A stretch of DNA of 64,000 nucleotides from Methanobacterium sp. (GCF_038562635.1 NZ_JBCFBO010000001.1:2396643-2460642), one strand, 5' to 3'. Counted from the stretch's first letter, positions 8,882 to 18,626 are shown. The notes: generated by a model from the letters alone, not told the origin. Made by a program: numbers and translations.

Positions 8882-9565
8882 ATGGGATTATTTGGTGGTT
8901 TAAAGAAGAAATCTTTGCTTGATAAGGGAAAAAATGCTGGAAATAATGGAGATCATGAAGAAGCTTTGAAGTATTTTAACCAGGTTTTGGAGATGGATCC
9001 TGAAAATGTGGATGCTCTTTTTAATAAAGGTTGCGCGTTTATAAATTTCAACAGGCAGGAAGAGGCCTTGGAATGTTTTGAGGAGGTTTTATCATTAAGT
9101 CCTGCTATTGCTAATGTATGGCTTTTTAAAGGATTTGTTTTAGGGGCGCTTAAACGGCATGGTGAAGCTTTAGAATCGTTTAATAGGGCTTTAGAATTGG
9201 ATCCAGATAATTTTGATGCCTTAAATAATGCAGGATACGCACTTAAAGAAAGGGGAGAATATGAAAAAGCTGTAGAACACTATGATAAGGCTTTGAAGGT
9301 GTTTCCAGATTCTACTGTGGCATGGACCAATAAAGGGGCAGTTTTAATAGATCTTGAAGAGTATGATAACGCTTTAGAATGTTTTGACACTGCTTTGGAA
9401 CTTGAGGCGCCGAATTTTAAGGCTTGGTATTATAAAGGAATAATCGCCAGGAAGTTAAATAACCTTCAAGAAGCTATCAATTGTTTTGATAAATCCTTAG
9501 AGTTGAACCCTGATTTTGAACTTGCTAAAGATGAGAAAGAAGAAGTTTTATCTTCTAAATCCTAA
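8882..9565 (+). CDS. TPR-repeat protein 1
   Basis: 227 residues starting MGLFGGLKKKSLLDKGKNAG and made of about six 34-residue tetratricopeptide repeats, for example HEEALKYFNQVLEMDPENVD and YDNALECFDTALELEAPNF. No signal peptide, so cytoplasmic; TPR arrays bind partner proteins. A GGGGGTG ribosome-binding site precedes the ATG. It follows membrane protein A and ends LSSKS, immediately abutting the orphan tail B. The same arrangement (TPR protein ending LSSES, then a tail and a membrane protein) recurs at 15732-19508, so TPR genes are a regular element of this island. The partner is unknown. Confidence 0.9.
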   Translation: MGLFGGLKKKSLLDKGKNAGNNGDHEEALKYFNQVLEMDPENVDALFNKGCAFINFNRQEEALECFEEVLSLSPAIANVWLFKGFVLGALKRHGEALESFNRALELDPDNFDALNNAGYALKERGEYEKAVEHYDKALKVFPDSTVAWTNKGAVLIDLEEYDNALECFDTALELEAPNFKAWYYKGIIARKLNNLQEAINCFDKSLELNPDFELAKDEKEEVLSSKS

Positions 9566-10082
9566 TTTCGCTGCTGATCTCGATGAAGGATGGACCACGT
9601 CCAGATGGATTAACTTTGGTTTGAATGTAGGACCTTCTTTGATACCTTTTATTGGATGGGAAGGTGGTGTTGCTGGTAGGCTTGGTATCAATTATTTAAC
9701 ATCAAGCGGAACTAAGAATATGCTTATGATTGCAGGGGGTTCTAGACTTGGTATTAAATATTCAACGTCAAGTGGAGCTAAAACGATGGCAACAACAGTT
9801 ACAGGAAATTCTGAGAGTTATGTGATTACAAACATGCCAAAATGGGGTGGTGGTACTTTCACTGGGGGTTATATGAGTACTGTAGAATATATTAAATATG
9901 GAACTAATAAAAGAGTAATAAGAACAGCATTTGGAGACACAGGAGATGAAGCAGCTAAAAATGCCTTAAAATATACTTATCTGCCTGATCGTGTTGCATA
10001 TGTCATAGATAGAAATGGTGAAAATATTGACGAAACTTCTTATAATGTATATAACAACATTTCGGAGTATTTAAAACATTGA
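9531..10082 (+). CDS. Orphan tail B fragment of the surface-protein family
   Basis: Homology to the tail of the protein at 17535 begins at AADLDEGW (nt 9570), five bases after the TPR1 stop: TSRWINFGLNVGPSLIPFIG, then ITNMPKWGGGTFTGGYMSTV and ISEYLKH at the end. The residues before that are the TPR gene read in another frame, so there is no true N-terminus; ATG at 9531 and TTG at 9516 are only formal starts and neither has a good ribosome-binding site. A region near 9680-9780 holds a local duplication (RLGINYLTSSGTK and RLGIKYSTSSGAK). It is best read as a displaced tail cassette kept next to its membrane-protein partner. Whether it is translated is unknown. Confidence 0.65.
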   Translation: MRKKKFYLLNPNFAADLDEGWTTSRWINFGLNVGPSLIPFIGWEGGVAGRLGINYLTSSGTKNMLMIAGGSRLGIKYSTSSGAKTMATTVTGNSESYVITNMPKWGGGTFTGGYMSTVEYIKYGTNKRVIRTAFGDTGDEAAKNALKYTYLPDRVAYVIDRNGENIDETSYNVYNNISEYLKH

Positions 10083-10098
10083 TTATTGGAGTTTTAAA

Positions 10099-10989
10099 AT
10101 GGAATTAAAGTATTTTTTAGGAAAATCATTTAGGTTAATTTTTTCTAGAAAAGGTATTGATATGTTGTTTTTATCCAGCCCGGCTAAACTTAGTAAAGAA
10201 GAAAGAAAATGGGCTATTATTCCTTTATTGGTTTATTTTTTACCTATTTTTTTTGTATTAACTTATTTTTGGTTTGGTATTCTTATGGGATTGAATTTTT
10301 TGCCGTTTTTCATGGCTCTAATTTCATTAATTGCTGCGGGATGCATCTATCTTGGTTATTGGGATGATTTAGGTAAAAAGTATGGTTTTGGATATGGATT
10401 CGGGAGATATCAGCTTGCAGTTATACTTTTAACTCTATTTTCACCAGCATTCTTTTTTATGGGGATCGCTTATGGATTTGCAACTGCTAATATATTTGGT
10501 GGTCTTGGTTTAGGATTGATCATGGTCTACCCAATTTTAGGCATGTTTTTTAGAATTAAAACGTTTAGTGATGATAGTACACTAATTTTAAGGGGGAAAT
10601 CAATTTTACATGATAATGTAGTTTTGCCTGACGGTAAAGAGTTTTCTTCTGGAAAGAAAGAAGTTGTAGAAACAGTTAGGGGATTTGGATTTATGCCTCT
10701 TTCTTACTGGATTTTGGCAGTGGGTTTAGGGATTTTTACAATAGGTTATGGATTTTCAAACATAAGCACGTATTTCAGTAAGGGTGTTCCTTCTCTAGAA
10801 TTTATTATTGTTACTATCGTTTTGGGTTTTCTATTACAAACGGTTTATCTGTTTCCGGATAAGCTTAATAGAATTGTACCTATTGAGTTGAGAACCAAGA
10901 AAGGGTTTTTGTTCATGTTTGTATTAGCTTTTGTGTTATTTGGTATTTCGCAGTTTTTGATTGGTGTTGTGACGGTTTTAACATCATAA
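10099..10989 (+). CDS. Polytopic membrane protein B, candidate partner of tail B
   Basis: 296-residue paralogue of the membrane proteins at 7944 and 18654. The C-terminal two thirds are closely conserved (MFFRIKTFSDDST, PLSYWILAVGLGIFTIGYGF, QTVYLFPDKLNRIVPIELRT), while the N-terminal 70 residues, including two transmembrane segments, are not. It carries the cytosolic-loop insert VVLPDGKEFSSGKKEVVETV also found in the 18654 copy but altered in the 7944 copy. GGAG lies 8 nt before the ATG. It starts 16 nt after tail B. No known family is recognised; an immunity-type role is inference from position. Confidence 0.85.
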   Translation: MELKYFLGKSFRLIFSRKGIDMLFLSSPAKLSKEERKWAIIPLLVYFLPIFFVLTYFWFGILMGLNFLPFFMALISLIAAGCIYLGYWDDLGKKYGFGYGFGRYQLAVILLTLFSPAFFFMGIAYGFATANIFGGLGLGLIMVYPILGMFFRIKTFSDDSTLILRGKSILHDNVVLPDGKEFSSGKKEVVETVRGFGFMPLSYWILAVGLGIFTIGYGFSNISTYFSKGVPSLEFIIVTIVLGFLLQTVYLFPDKLNRIVPIELRTKKGFLFMFVLAFVLFGISQFLIGVVTVLTS

Positions 10990-11192
10990 CTCTTAAAACG
11001 ATGATCTTAGGTTGTGTAATCGTGTTAGGATGGTTTTCCTGCCAAATGAATTTATTTTTTGATATTTAATCATTTTTAACAGTAAAAATAGTTAATTTTA
11101 AAGTTTTCGTGTTATGTTATTAATAATTAACTTAAATATGGCCCAAAATTATTATTAAAATTATAATAGAAATTATTAAATATTAGTTATTA

Positions 11193-11213
11193 CTAACACA
11201 CATGTGGTGTTAG
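11193..11213 (+). promoter_or_regulatory. Inverted repeat directly upstream of the full-length surface protein
   Basis: Arms CTAACAC and GTGTTAG flank a 7-nt centre and end two bases before the ATG at 11215. AT-rich TATA-like sequence (AAATTATTAAATATTA) lies just upstream. The same element, less perfect, precedes the beta-helix gene at 5952. Conservation at two loci, in DNA otherwise free to drift, points to regulatory use such as repressor binding or an RNA hairpin at the start codon. Confidence 0.55.
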
Positions 11214-11214
11214 T

Positions 11215-14200
11215 ATGAAGAATGAATTATTATTTATTATACTGTTAAGTTTTTTTTTAATCTTAATTTCGATAACTGGAACTGTGTCTGCGGCTAATTT
11301 AACGGTTAATCCTGGAGATAGTATCCAATCAGTTATAAATAATGCATCTTCTAATGATACAATTATTGTTAATGATAACTGTGGTTTGGGTTATACTTAC
11401 ACTGAAAATGTGGTTGTTAATAAAACAGTGCAGCTAAAAGTTAATGATGGTGGAAATGTCACCATTCAGGCTTTGAATTCTTCACAACCTATTTTTACTG
11501 TAAATGCGTTTGGAAATAGTACTAAAATTCAAAATTTCAAGATAACTGGAGCTACAGACTCAAGTGGAATATATTTGGATGGAACTTCAAACTGTATCAT
11601 TAATGGGAATAGTTTAACAGGTAATCAATATGGAATACGTAGTTCTAATAACAAGAATAATATTCTATACCAAAGCACTATAACAAGCAATCAGCATGGA
11701 ATAGATCTTTATAATAGCACAGATAACCTCTTATATCAAAATAGTATCACAAGTAACCAGTATGGAATCTATCTTTCTAATTCTTCTGCTGATATTAATT
11801 TCAACAGAATATTTGGAAACAGCGAATATGGACTTTATAATGCAGGTAATGGAACAGTAAATGCCACAAACAATTGGTGGGGCTCAAATAATCCAATAGT
11901 CTCATCAAATATTGGAAGTGATATTTGCATAGCAGGGGGGACTGTAATTTATGATCCATGGCTTGTGCTTAATTTGATTGGTTCTGTTATTCATGTAACT
12001 CCTGATAGTAGTTCTAGTTCTGAGATAACGGCAGATTTAACTCATGATAATCATGGAGCAGATACATCATCCTCTGGAACATTGCCCGAGGGAATACTTA
12101 TAAACTTTATAACAACATTGGGAACCATTGATAACTCTGCAACTACAAGAAGGGGTAAAGCAGTAGTCACGCTTACATCATGCATTAATTCGAGCGCAAC
12201 TACGGTTTCAGCAATATTAAATAACCAAACAGCTTCAAAAGCTTTTCATAATTCTTTTAATAGCATAGGAGCAGCTGTAAATGATCCGTTAACTTCAAAT
12301 GGAGATATTATCATTGTTGGAAATGGGACGTATAATGAAAACGTTGTTATAAATAAAAATCTTACTATAATTTCGGAAGGTAATGTAACTGTGCATGCAA
12401 TAAATTCTTCGATTTCTGTTTTCACCATTAATTCTGGGGGCAGTGGTTCTTTAATTCAAGGATTTACTATTATGGGAGCTAACCTTGCTAATTCATTTCA
12501 ATATTTATCTCCTGCAGGTATATTACTTGCATCGGCTAATAACTGCACTGTATTGGATAATACCATAAAAAATAATGTTTATGGTATTTATCTTTTGGAT
12601 TCTAGTTATAATGAGATTATTGGGAACATAATTGAAAATAATGAACAAGGGATTATTATTCCTAATGCCTGCGAAAGTTTGGAGGGTTGGTTAGTTTCAA
12701 ATAGTAATCCTGAAGGTGAAGAATTACAATATTGGGTCCATCAATATTATCAATACTTTTTTGGAATCGGTTCAAATTCTATATTCAATAACATAACTGA
12801 TAATAAAATAAGAAACAATACATATCACGGTATATATTCCACTGGTGAGCTCTCTTCATTAGGTTATAATCAATTAATTTCAAATGATATAACTGGAAAT
12901 GCAATAGGTATATTTTGTGGGGAATCAGCAGTAATTAAGGCTCATTTCAATCGTATAGCTGGAAATAATCTAACTGGATTTTGTATGGCTGTGGGAAATA
13001 CGAATACGGATGTTTCAAATAATTGGTGGGGTTCAAATAATCCTAAAATGATCCTTAATTCAACAGGAGATTATATTAATGCAGATTTCTGTTATATAGG
13101 GCGTTATCCCGGAACTGAATATTATCAATGGCTCCCCTCAAATTGGATTTTAGAAAAATTCGCTCCAATTATTGTTTTGAACATTAGGCCAACTTCTTAC
13201 AAAGTTTCCAATGGAAAATGTGACGAATCTATTATCACTGCTGACCTAAATTACAATAGTAATGGGGAATGTATTTCTTCGAAAGGCCATATTCCTGATG
13301 GAATATCAATCTATTTTAGAACAAATAGTGGCATAATTACTAATATTGGATATACCTTGAAAGGAACAGTAACATCTAACCTTACATTAGATCAAAACCT
13401 CCAATCAGGCATAACTAGCATAACAGCAAATTTGGACAACCAAAATGTTTCTACGCAAGTGGATAGAATCGCTAAGGTGAATATAACTATTTTTAGCACT
13501 GCTATAGATTTATCTACTAATCAGCCTTTATTGTTTACTTATGAAATCCCTTTAAATGAGTCTGTAAGTTGGGTTAGTGTGCTCTGGAAGACGAAAGAGG
13601 CTGAGTTTGGTAATTTTTCTCAAATAGGAATATTTGAAGTTGAAGTAGATTTAATTGTTAATGGGAAAATAGTAGTAACTAAAAATGTTGCTAATGAAAA
13701 GTATCTACACTATAAAAATTACTCTTACAATCCTCACCTTTTTAATGATATAAATATTATAAACAAAATTTTTTCAAAGACATCAACAAGTGGACTTTCT
13801 CTTGAATCTATGTTTTATTTAAGTTGTTTCTTGAATGAGTCCTCTCTTAATCATCTTAAAAATTTAACAGGAACACAATTGGAAGAAGCATTAATTAACG
13901 AATTCCGGATTATAAATTCGTTTACTGATGAAGAGTTTGCATTGTTAAAAAACCATACATTATTCACAGATTTTATTGGGGTAGATATGTCTTATACAGG
14001 AAATGCAGGTCCCATAATAGAATTACCCTCATCTAATGAAAATCAGATCAAAGAATTACCTTTCAGTGGTAATTATATTTCCCGATTAAGCAAAATTACC
14101 TATTGGAACGGAGCATATCTTGATACTGATACAAATGGAATGTATTTCTTTAAACCTGGAGGTTATGAAGGTGTAAGAAGTTTTGCTATAGTCACTACTA

Positions 14201-15606
14201 AAGTTACTGATGAAATATTACAATACTGGTTGGAACAAAAAGATAAAAAAAATATAAATGGGACTTATATTTACCAGGCAGGACCTATGAAAGCTGCTTA
14301 TGGTACTTTTCTCACGTCTCTTATAATGATTAAGTGTCATGATATGGTTGCAGATCAGGCCGCAGCTAAATTAAATGTTACTTGGAGTCGTACCAGTCCA
14401 ATTGCAGTTTCAGTGTGTGATGATGCTTACGAATGTTATATGACTTTGGAATGTGATCATAGTTTTGGAATGACTGTAACTGGAGATCCAGGTAATGTTT
14501 GGGCATTCCGATTTGCTTGTTCATCTGCAATTAACCCTATTGAATATTTGGTTATGAAAACGTTATTCCCTGTTGCTAATTCTTCTGGAAATAATTCTTC
14601 TTTTGAAGATAGTGTGTATTTAGAACATCTATATTCTTCTATTACGCTTGGTTTGGGTCAAATGATTCTAAATGGTGAAATGCCAGATATTTTAATGAGT
14701 GACAGTTATCTGATAATGTGCAGGGACGGTAAATTTTTAGTATTAGATCATGAGACAGGTATTCTAAGAGATGCTATGATCATTGATCTTGAATTTATGA
14801 ATAGTGCTTATTGTTTCTCTGATCTTCAAACAGAATGGGCTTTTGATCTAGGTGAAGAATTGGATAGCATTAACCCTGATACTTGGCCTGAGCAGTTACA
14901 ATCAATTAATAATGTAACAATTGCTTTGAGCAGTATTGCAGCGGTTCTGGGAAATGTTGTTTATGAAGGAAGCGCTATTGCAAGTGCCGAATTTTTAGGA
15001 CCGATAATATTAATAATAGCGCCGCTTGCATTCCTAGATGCTATCCAACCGTATGCAATACAGGAGGCAGAGCAAAACGGAGACTTTAACCTGGCAGATT
15101 ATCTAAAAAATAATAATTTAATGGATCAAGTATGGGATATATTAACCAGCCATGGACCACCACAAGGAGTTTGGGATGAATCATATGGTTACAGTAATCC
15201 CAACGTGCAGAGGAATTTAGAAGATATAAAGAATTTGAAGGAAGGTGCACTATCAATATGGAATGAAATATCTGGATTTGCAATAAGTCATCCAGATCAG
15301 CTCTTTGATAAAAGGCACAATCCCATGAGTGAGAGTTATTGGGAAAATTACTTCCGAGAACAAAATATTAAATCAATGCGAAATGCAGAACAACAGATCA
15401 CAGAATCCATACTGAATGTTGTAGGCGGTGACAAGTATGATGAGGTAGGTCAAGTTATAGATGCACTTGCGAGAGATGCTGGTAAAAGAATTGCAAGCGG
15501 AGTATCCAAGTATCAAGTTGGCAATATTGCAAGTGGTACATTGGATGTTGCAGTAGCACTGGTGGAGATTCATTGGGCGCTTCTGCTTAAGATAGCTTAC
15601 CCCTGA
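11215..15606 (+). CDS. Full-length secreted beta-helix surface protein with divergent C-terminal tail
   Basis: 1463 residues. A signal peptide (about 1-27, ending VSAAN) is followed by a beta-helix (30-240, closing NNWWGSNNP), an invasin/Big-1-like Ig domain (255-350, TPDSSSSSEITADLTHDN), a second beta-helix (365-625, again NNWWGSNNP), a second Ig-like domain (660-745), a spacer, then a conserved pre-tail domain (about 880-1207) with His1042, NVTWSRTSPIAVS, His1082 and ACSS (Cys1102). After QTEW (Trp1208) the last 255 residues share no obvious similarity with tails A, B and D, though they also begin with a hydrophobic stretch (GPIILIIAPLAFLDAI). Many NxS/T sites suggest glycosylation. It is the only intact member here and no polytopic membrane gene follows it. 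Related proteins are usually called adhesin-like; the toxin-delivery idea is inference. Confidence 0.85.
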   Translation: MKNELLFIILLSFFLILISITGTVSAANLTVNPGDSIQSVINNASSNDTIIVNDNCGLGYTYTENVVVNKTVQLKVNDGGNVTIQALNSSQPIFTVNAFGNSTKIQNFKITGATDSSGIYLDGTSNCIINGNSLTGNQYGIRSSNNKNNILYQSTITSNQHGIDLYNSTDNLLYQNSITSNQYGIYLSNSSADINFNRIFGNSEYGLYNAGNGTVNATNNWWGSNNPIVSSNIGSDICIAGGTVIYDPWLVLNLIGSVIHVTPDSSSSSEITADLTHDNHGADTSSSGTLPEGILINFITTLGTIDNSATTRRGKAVVTLTSCINSSATTVSAILNNQTASKAFHNSFNSIGAAVNDPLTSNGDIIIVGNGTYNENVVINKNLTIISEGNVTVHAINSSISVFTINSGGSGSLIQGFTIMGANLANSFQYLSPAGILLASANNCTVLDNTIKNNVYGIYLLDSSYNEIIGNIIENNEQGIIIPNACESLEGWLVSNSNPEGEELQYWVHQYYQYFFGIGSNSIFNNITDNKIRNNTYHGIYSTGELSSLGYNQLISNDITGNAIGIFCGESAVIKAHFNRIAGNNLTGFCMAVGNTNTDVSNNWWGSNNPKMILNSTGDYINADFCYIGRYPGTEYYQWLPSNWILEKFAPIIVLNIRPTSYKVSNGKCDESIITADLNYNSNGECISSKGHIPDGISIYFRTNSGIITNIGYTLKGTVTSNLTLDQNLQSGITSITANLDNQNVSTQVDRIAKVNITIFSTAIDLSTNQPLLFTYEIPLNESVSWVSVLWKTKEAEFGNFSQIGIFEVEVDLIVNGKIVVTKNVANEKYLHYKNYSYNPHLFNDINIINKIFSKTSTSGLSLESMFYLSCFLNESSLNHLKNLTGTQLEEALINEFRIINSFTDEEFALLKNHTLFTDFIGVDMSYTGNAGPIIELPSSNENQIKELPFSGNYISRLSKITYWNGAYLDTDTNGMYFFKPGGYEGVRSFAIVTTKVTDEILQYWLEQKDKKNINGTYIYQAGPMKAAYGTFLTSLIMIKCHDMVADQAAAKLNVTWSRTSPIAVSVCDDAYECYMTLECDHSFGMTVTGDPGNVWAFRFACSSAINPIEYLVMKTLFPVANSSGNNSSFEDSVYLEHLYSSITLGLGQMILNGEMPDILMSDSYLIMCRDGKFLVLDHETGILRDAMIIDLEFMNSAYCFSDLQTEWAFDLGEELDSINPDTWPEQLQSINNVTIALSSIAAVLGNVVYEGSAIASAEFLGPIILIIAPLAFLDAIQPYAIQEAEQNGDFNLADYLKNNNLMDQVWDILTSHGPPQGVWDESYGYSNPNVQRNLEDIKNLKEGALSIWNEISGFAISHPDQLFDKRHNPMSESYWENYFREQNIKSMRNAEQQITESILNVVGGDKYDEVGQVIDALARDAGKRIASGVSKYQVGNIASGTLDVAVALVEIHWALLLKIAYP

Positions 15607-15731
15607 AGATAGAGAGGAGGATCATGACCAGATAGATGTATTAACCTATTGACAATACATTAATTTATATCTCAATATTGGGGAGGGAGGGTATATCATA
15701 GTAATATGCCATTTTTTTAGGAGGTGTTATA

Positions 15732-17336
15732 ATAGGCCTATTCAACAAATCTAAGAAGAATGTACAGATTAAAAAAGCTTATGAACTATTTAATCAGGGT
15801 AAATATCAAGAAGCGTTAGATTGTTATGATAATATTTTAGAAAAAGACCCAGAGTATCCTGAAGCATGGTTTCAAAAAAGTTTCGTTTTGGGAGAACTTG
15901 GAAAACATAAAGAATCTTTAGAAGCTAATGATAAGCTTTTAGAACTGGTTCCCAACTTTTTTGGTGCAGAAGTTCAGAAGTGCCACATTTTACTTAATCT
16001 TGGTAGGTATCATGATGCGTTGGAATGTTCAAAGAAGACTATGAAAAGTTTTGATAGGCTTTTAAAAGAAGATTCAGAATTTACTGGTGCATTTGATAAA
16101 GTTCGAGAAAAAGATCCAAAACGCGCTGGTGTATTGGATAATATTCTTAAAAAAGATTCAAAAATTAATGATATGGTGAGTAACAGAGGAAAAATCCCTG
16201 GAAGACTTGAAATATATCATGAAATGATAGAATTATATGATATGATTTTAGAACATGAACCAAAAGATGTAGATGCATGGTATATTAAAGGTTTAATTCT
16301 TGAAAAACTTGGAAAATATGAAGAAGCTTTAAAAGCTTATGATAATGCTTTAGAAATGGATCCAAAACATGTAAAAACATGGCAGGGCAAAGGTTATGTA
16401 TTGATAGAACTTGGTAAATATCAGGATGCATTAGATTGTTATAATATGGTTTTAGAATCAGATTTCCAAAATGTTAATGCATGGTATCGTAAGGGCTTTA
16501 TTTTAGGAGAACTTGGTAAATATCAAGAAGCAATTGAATGCTATGATAATGCGTTAGGAATAGATCCAAATTATGTTATTGCATGGTTTAATAAGGGATA
16601 CACACTAAAAAAACTTGGGAAACATCAAGACGCTATAAAATCTTATGATAAAACTTTAGAACTGGATCCAAAAGACGATGCGGCATGGTTTTTCAAGGGT
16701 GATGCGTTGAAAAATCTTGGGAGATATCAGGAAGCTTTGGAATGTTTTGATAAGGTTCTGAAAATAGATCCGAAGCATGTTGATGCATGGTATAACAAAG
16801 GGAATACTCTTGAAGCACTTGCAAGATATTATGATGCTATAAAATCTTATAATATGGCCTTAAAATTAGATCCAACATATTCTAATGTATGGGTTAATAA
16901 AGGTATTGTCTTTAAAGATCTTGGAAAATATCATGAGGAAATAAAGTGTTATGATAATGCTTTAGAGGTTGATTCAGGGAATATTTATGCATGGTATAAC
17001 AAAGGAAATGCATTTGGAAAGCTTCATAAGTATTCTGAAGCAATAGAAAGTTTTGATAAAGTTTTAGAAATAAATTCAAATAATGATGAAGCATGGTATC
17101 TTAAAGGTTTTAGTCTTGAAGAGCTTGGAAGACATGAAGAAGCAGTGGAATGTTATGATAAAGCTTTGCAGATAGATCCAAATAAAGCTGAAGCATGGTA
17201 TCTTAAAGGTTTTAGTCTTGAAGAGATTGGAAGACATGAAGAAGCGTTAGAGAGCTATAATAAAGCTTTAGAAATCGATCCGGATCACGAAAATGCCAAA
17301 ATAGCGAAAGAAAAGATTTTGTCTTCTGAATCTTAA
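15732..17336 (+). CDS. TPR-repeat protein 2, apparently with an AUA start
   Basis: About 534 residues with roughly a dozen tetratricopeptide repeats (for example YQEAIECYDNALGIDPNYVI, EALECFDKVLKIDPKHVDAW). The N-terminus aligns with TPR1: IGLFNKSKKN against MGLFGGLKKK, but the start triplet is ATA instead of ATG, with AGGAGGTG correctly spaced before it. There is no in-frame ATG, GTG or TTG between the upstream stop at 15702 and TTG at 15888, which would remove the first repeat. Either AUA is used, expression is lost, or a late TTG is used. The region 16020-16210 is a degenerate Lys/Asp-rich insert. The final repeats contain a near-identical duplication. Ends LSSES like TPR1. Cytoplasmic; partner unknown. 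Confidence 0.8.
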   Translation: MGLFNKSKKNVQIKKAYELFNQGKYQEALDCYDNILEKDPEYPEAWFQKSFVLGELGKHKESLEANDKLLELVPNFFGAEVQKCHILLNLGRYHDALECSKKTMKSFDRLLKEDSEFTGAFDKVREKDPKRAGVLDNILKKDSKINDMVSNRGKIPGRLEIYHEMIELYDMILEHEPKDVDAWYIKGLILEKLGKYEEALKAYDNALEMDPKHVKTWQGKGYVLIELGKYQDALDCYNMVLESDFQNVNAWYRKGFILGELGKYQEAIECYDNALGIDPNYVIAWFNKGYTLKKLGKHQDAIKSYDKTLELDPKDDAAWFFKGDALKNLGRYQEALECFDKVLKIDPKHVDAWYNKGNTLEALARYYDAIKSYNMALKLDPTYSNVWVNKGIVFKDLGKYHEEIKCYDNALEVDSGNIYAWYNKGNAFGKLHKYSEAIESFDKVLEINSNNDEAWYLKGFSLEELGRHEEAVECYDKALQIDPNKAEAWYLKGFSLEEIGRHEEALESYNKALEIDPDHENAKIAKEKILSSES

Positions 17337-17397
17337 AGGTGTAATAGCATGACAGAAATGACTGACAATATATTTCTGTAGATCAAAATGAGATTTA

Positions 17398-18626
17398 TTT
17401 GTTGATGGACCTATAAAAACAGCATATGAACCGTTTGGAGGTTTGGTGATTAAATATCATAATGTCCTGCAGATGCCGCAGCTTCCAAATTTAATGTTAC
17501 CTGGACTCGTACCACTCCTATTGCAGTTTCTACATTGGATGATGCTTATAACACGCTTCTTACTGGAGAAATGAGTCACAGGATGGGTATGGATGTAGTT
17601 GGGGATCCTGATAATGTGAGGGCGTTCCGTTATGCTTGTTCGTCGTCCTTTTCACCGATTGAGTACTGGGTTATGGCGTCATTATTCCCAAATCCTGACC
17701 AGAATGGGACAATAGTCGGTTCAAATCCGTTGGGTAGTGTAACGCTTGGGTTGGGTGACCTGATGCTAAATAGTGGACAGCTGGAGATATTTGAAAGTAA
17801 TGGTTATATTGTCATTAAGGCTGTTGGTAGCAATGGAAAAATATTGTTAATTGACCCGGAAACTGGTCTTGTTATGGACATTTTAACTGGGAATGAAACC
17901 AGCTGCGGAAGTTACTGTTACAAAAACCAGCAGGCAGAATGGGGTAATGATTTAGGTAATATAATACTTAATAATGGACCAGCTATAAATAGGGCCATAG
18001 AAACCGGGGAAGCAGTAGCCGCGGACTGGGGTCAAAATGACATGGAAGATACAGTACTTGGACTTGCAAGCAGTGCAGCAATATCTGTTGGAGTGGCAGC
18101 GATGATTCTAGGAGGCCCGCCAGGTTGGTTTATTGGTGGTGCGTTAATATTGGCGGGAGTAGCAGGTTCTTATTATGCCTCTGATCTGGATGAAGGATGG
18201 AATCCATCTAGATGGATTAACTTTGGTCTGAATGTTGGACCTTCTTTGATACCATTCATTGGAGCTGAAGGTGGTGTTGCTGGTAGGCTTGGTATCAGTT
18301 ATGTCACAAAAGCTGGGGCTAAAAAGAGTGTTACAACAGTTGCAGGAAATTATGAAGGCTATGTGGTTACAAACATGCCCAACTGGGGCGGCGGTACTTT
18401 CACCGGGGGCTATATGAGTACTGTAGAATATATTAAATATGGAACTAACAAAAGAGTAATAAGAACAGCATTTGGAGACACAAGAGAAGAAGCTGCTAAA
18501 AATGCTCTAAAATACACTGTACTGCCTAGCCGTGCTTCAGTGATTGTGAACAGTTATAGTCCTGAAATTGATGATTATGGTTCCGTAGCATATAATAACA
18601 TTGCAGATTACTTTGCAACAACATAA
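17398..18626 (+). pseudogene. Decayed surface-protein fragment: pre-tail domain plus tail D
   Basis: From 17398 one frame reads FVDGPIKTAYEPFGGLVIKY then HN, matching GPMKAAYGTFLTSLIMIKCH of the full-length protein. One base is missing near 17461-17468 and the match continues in the next frame as ADAAASKFNVTWTRTTPIAV. The open part (17535-18626, 363 residues) holds the rest of the pre-tail domain (HRMGMDVVGD, FRYACSSSF, EYWVMASLFP), the switch motif QAEW, and a tail with two glycine-rich hydrophobic segments, SRWINFGLNVGPSLIPFIG and an end NIADYFATT. It lacks signal peptide, beta-helix and ribosome-binding site. The membrane protein starts 27 nt later. The tail may still be intact as a recombination donor. 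Confidence 0.75.
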
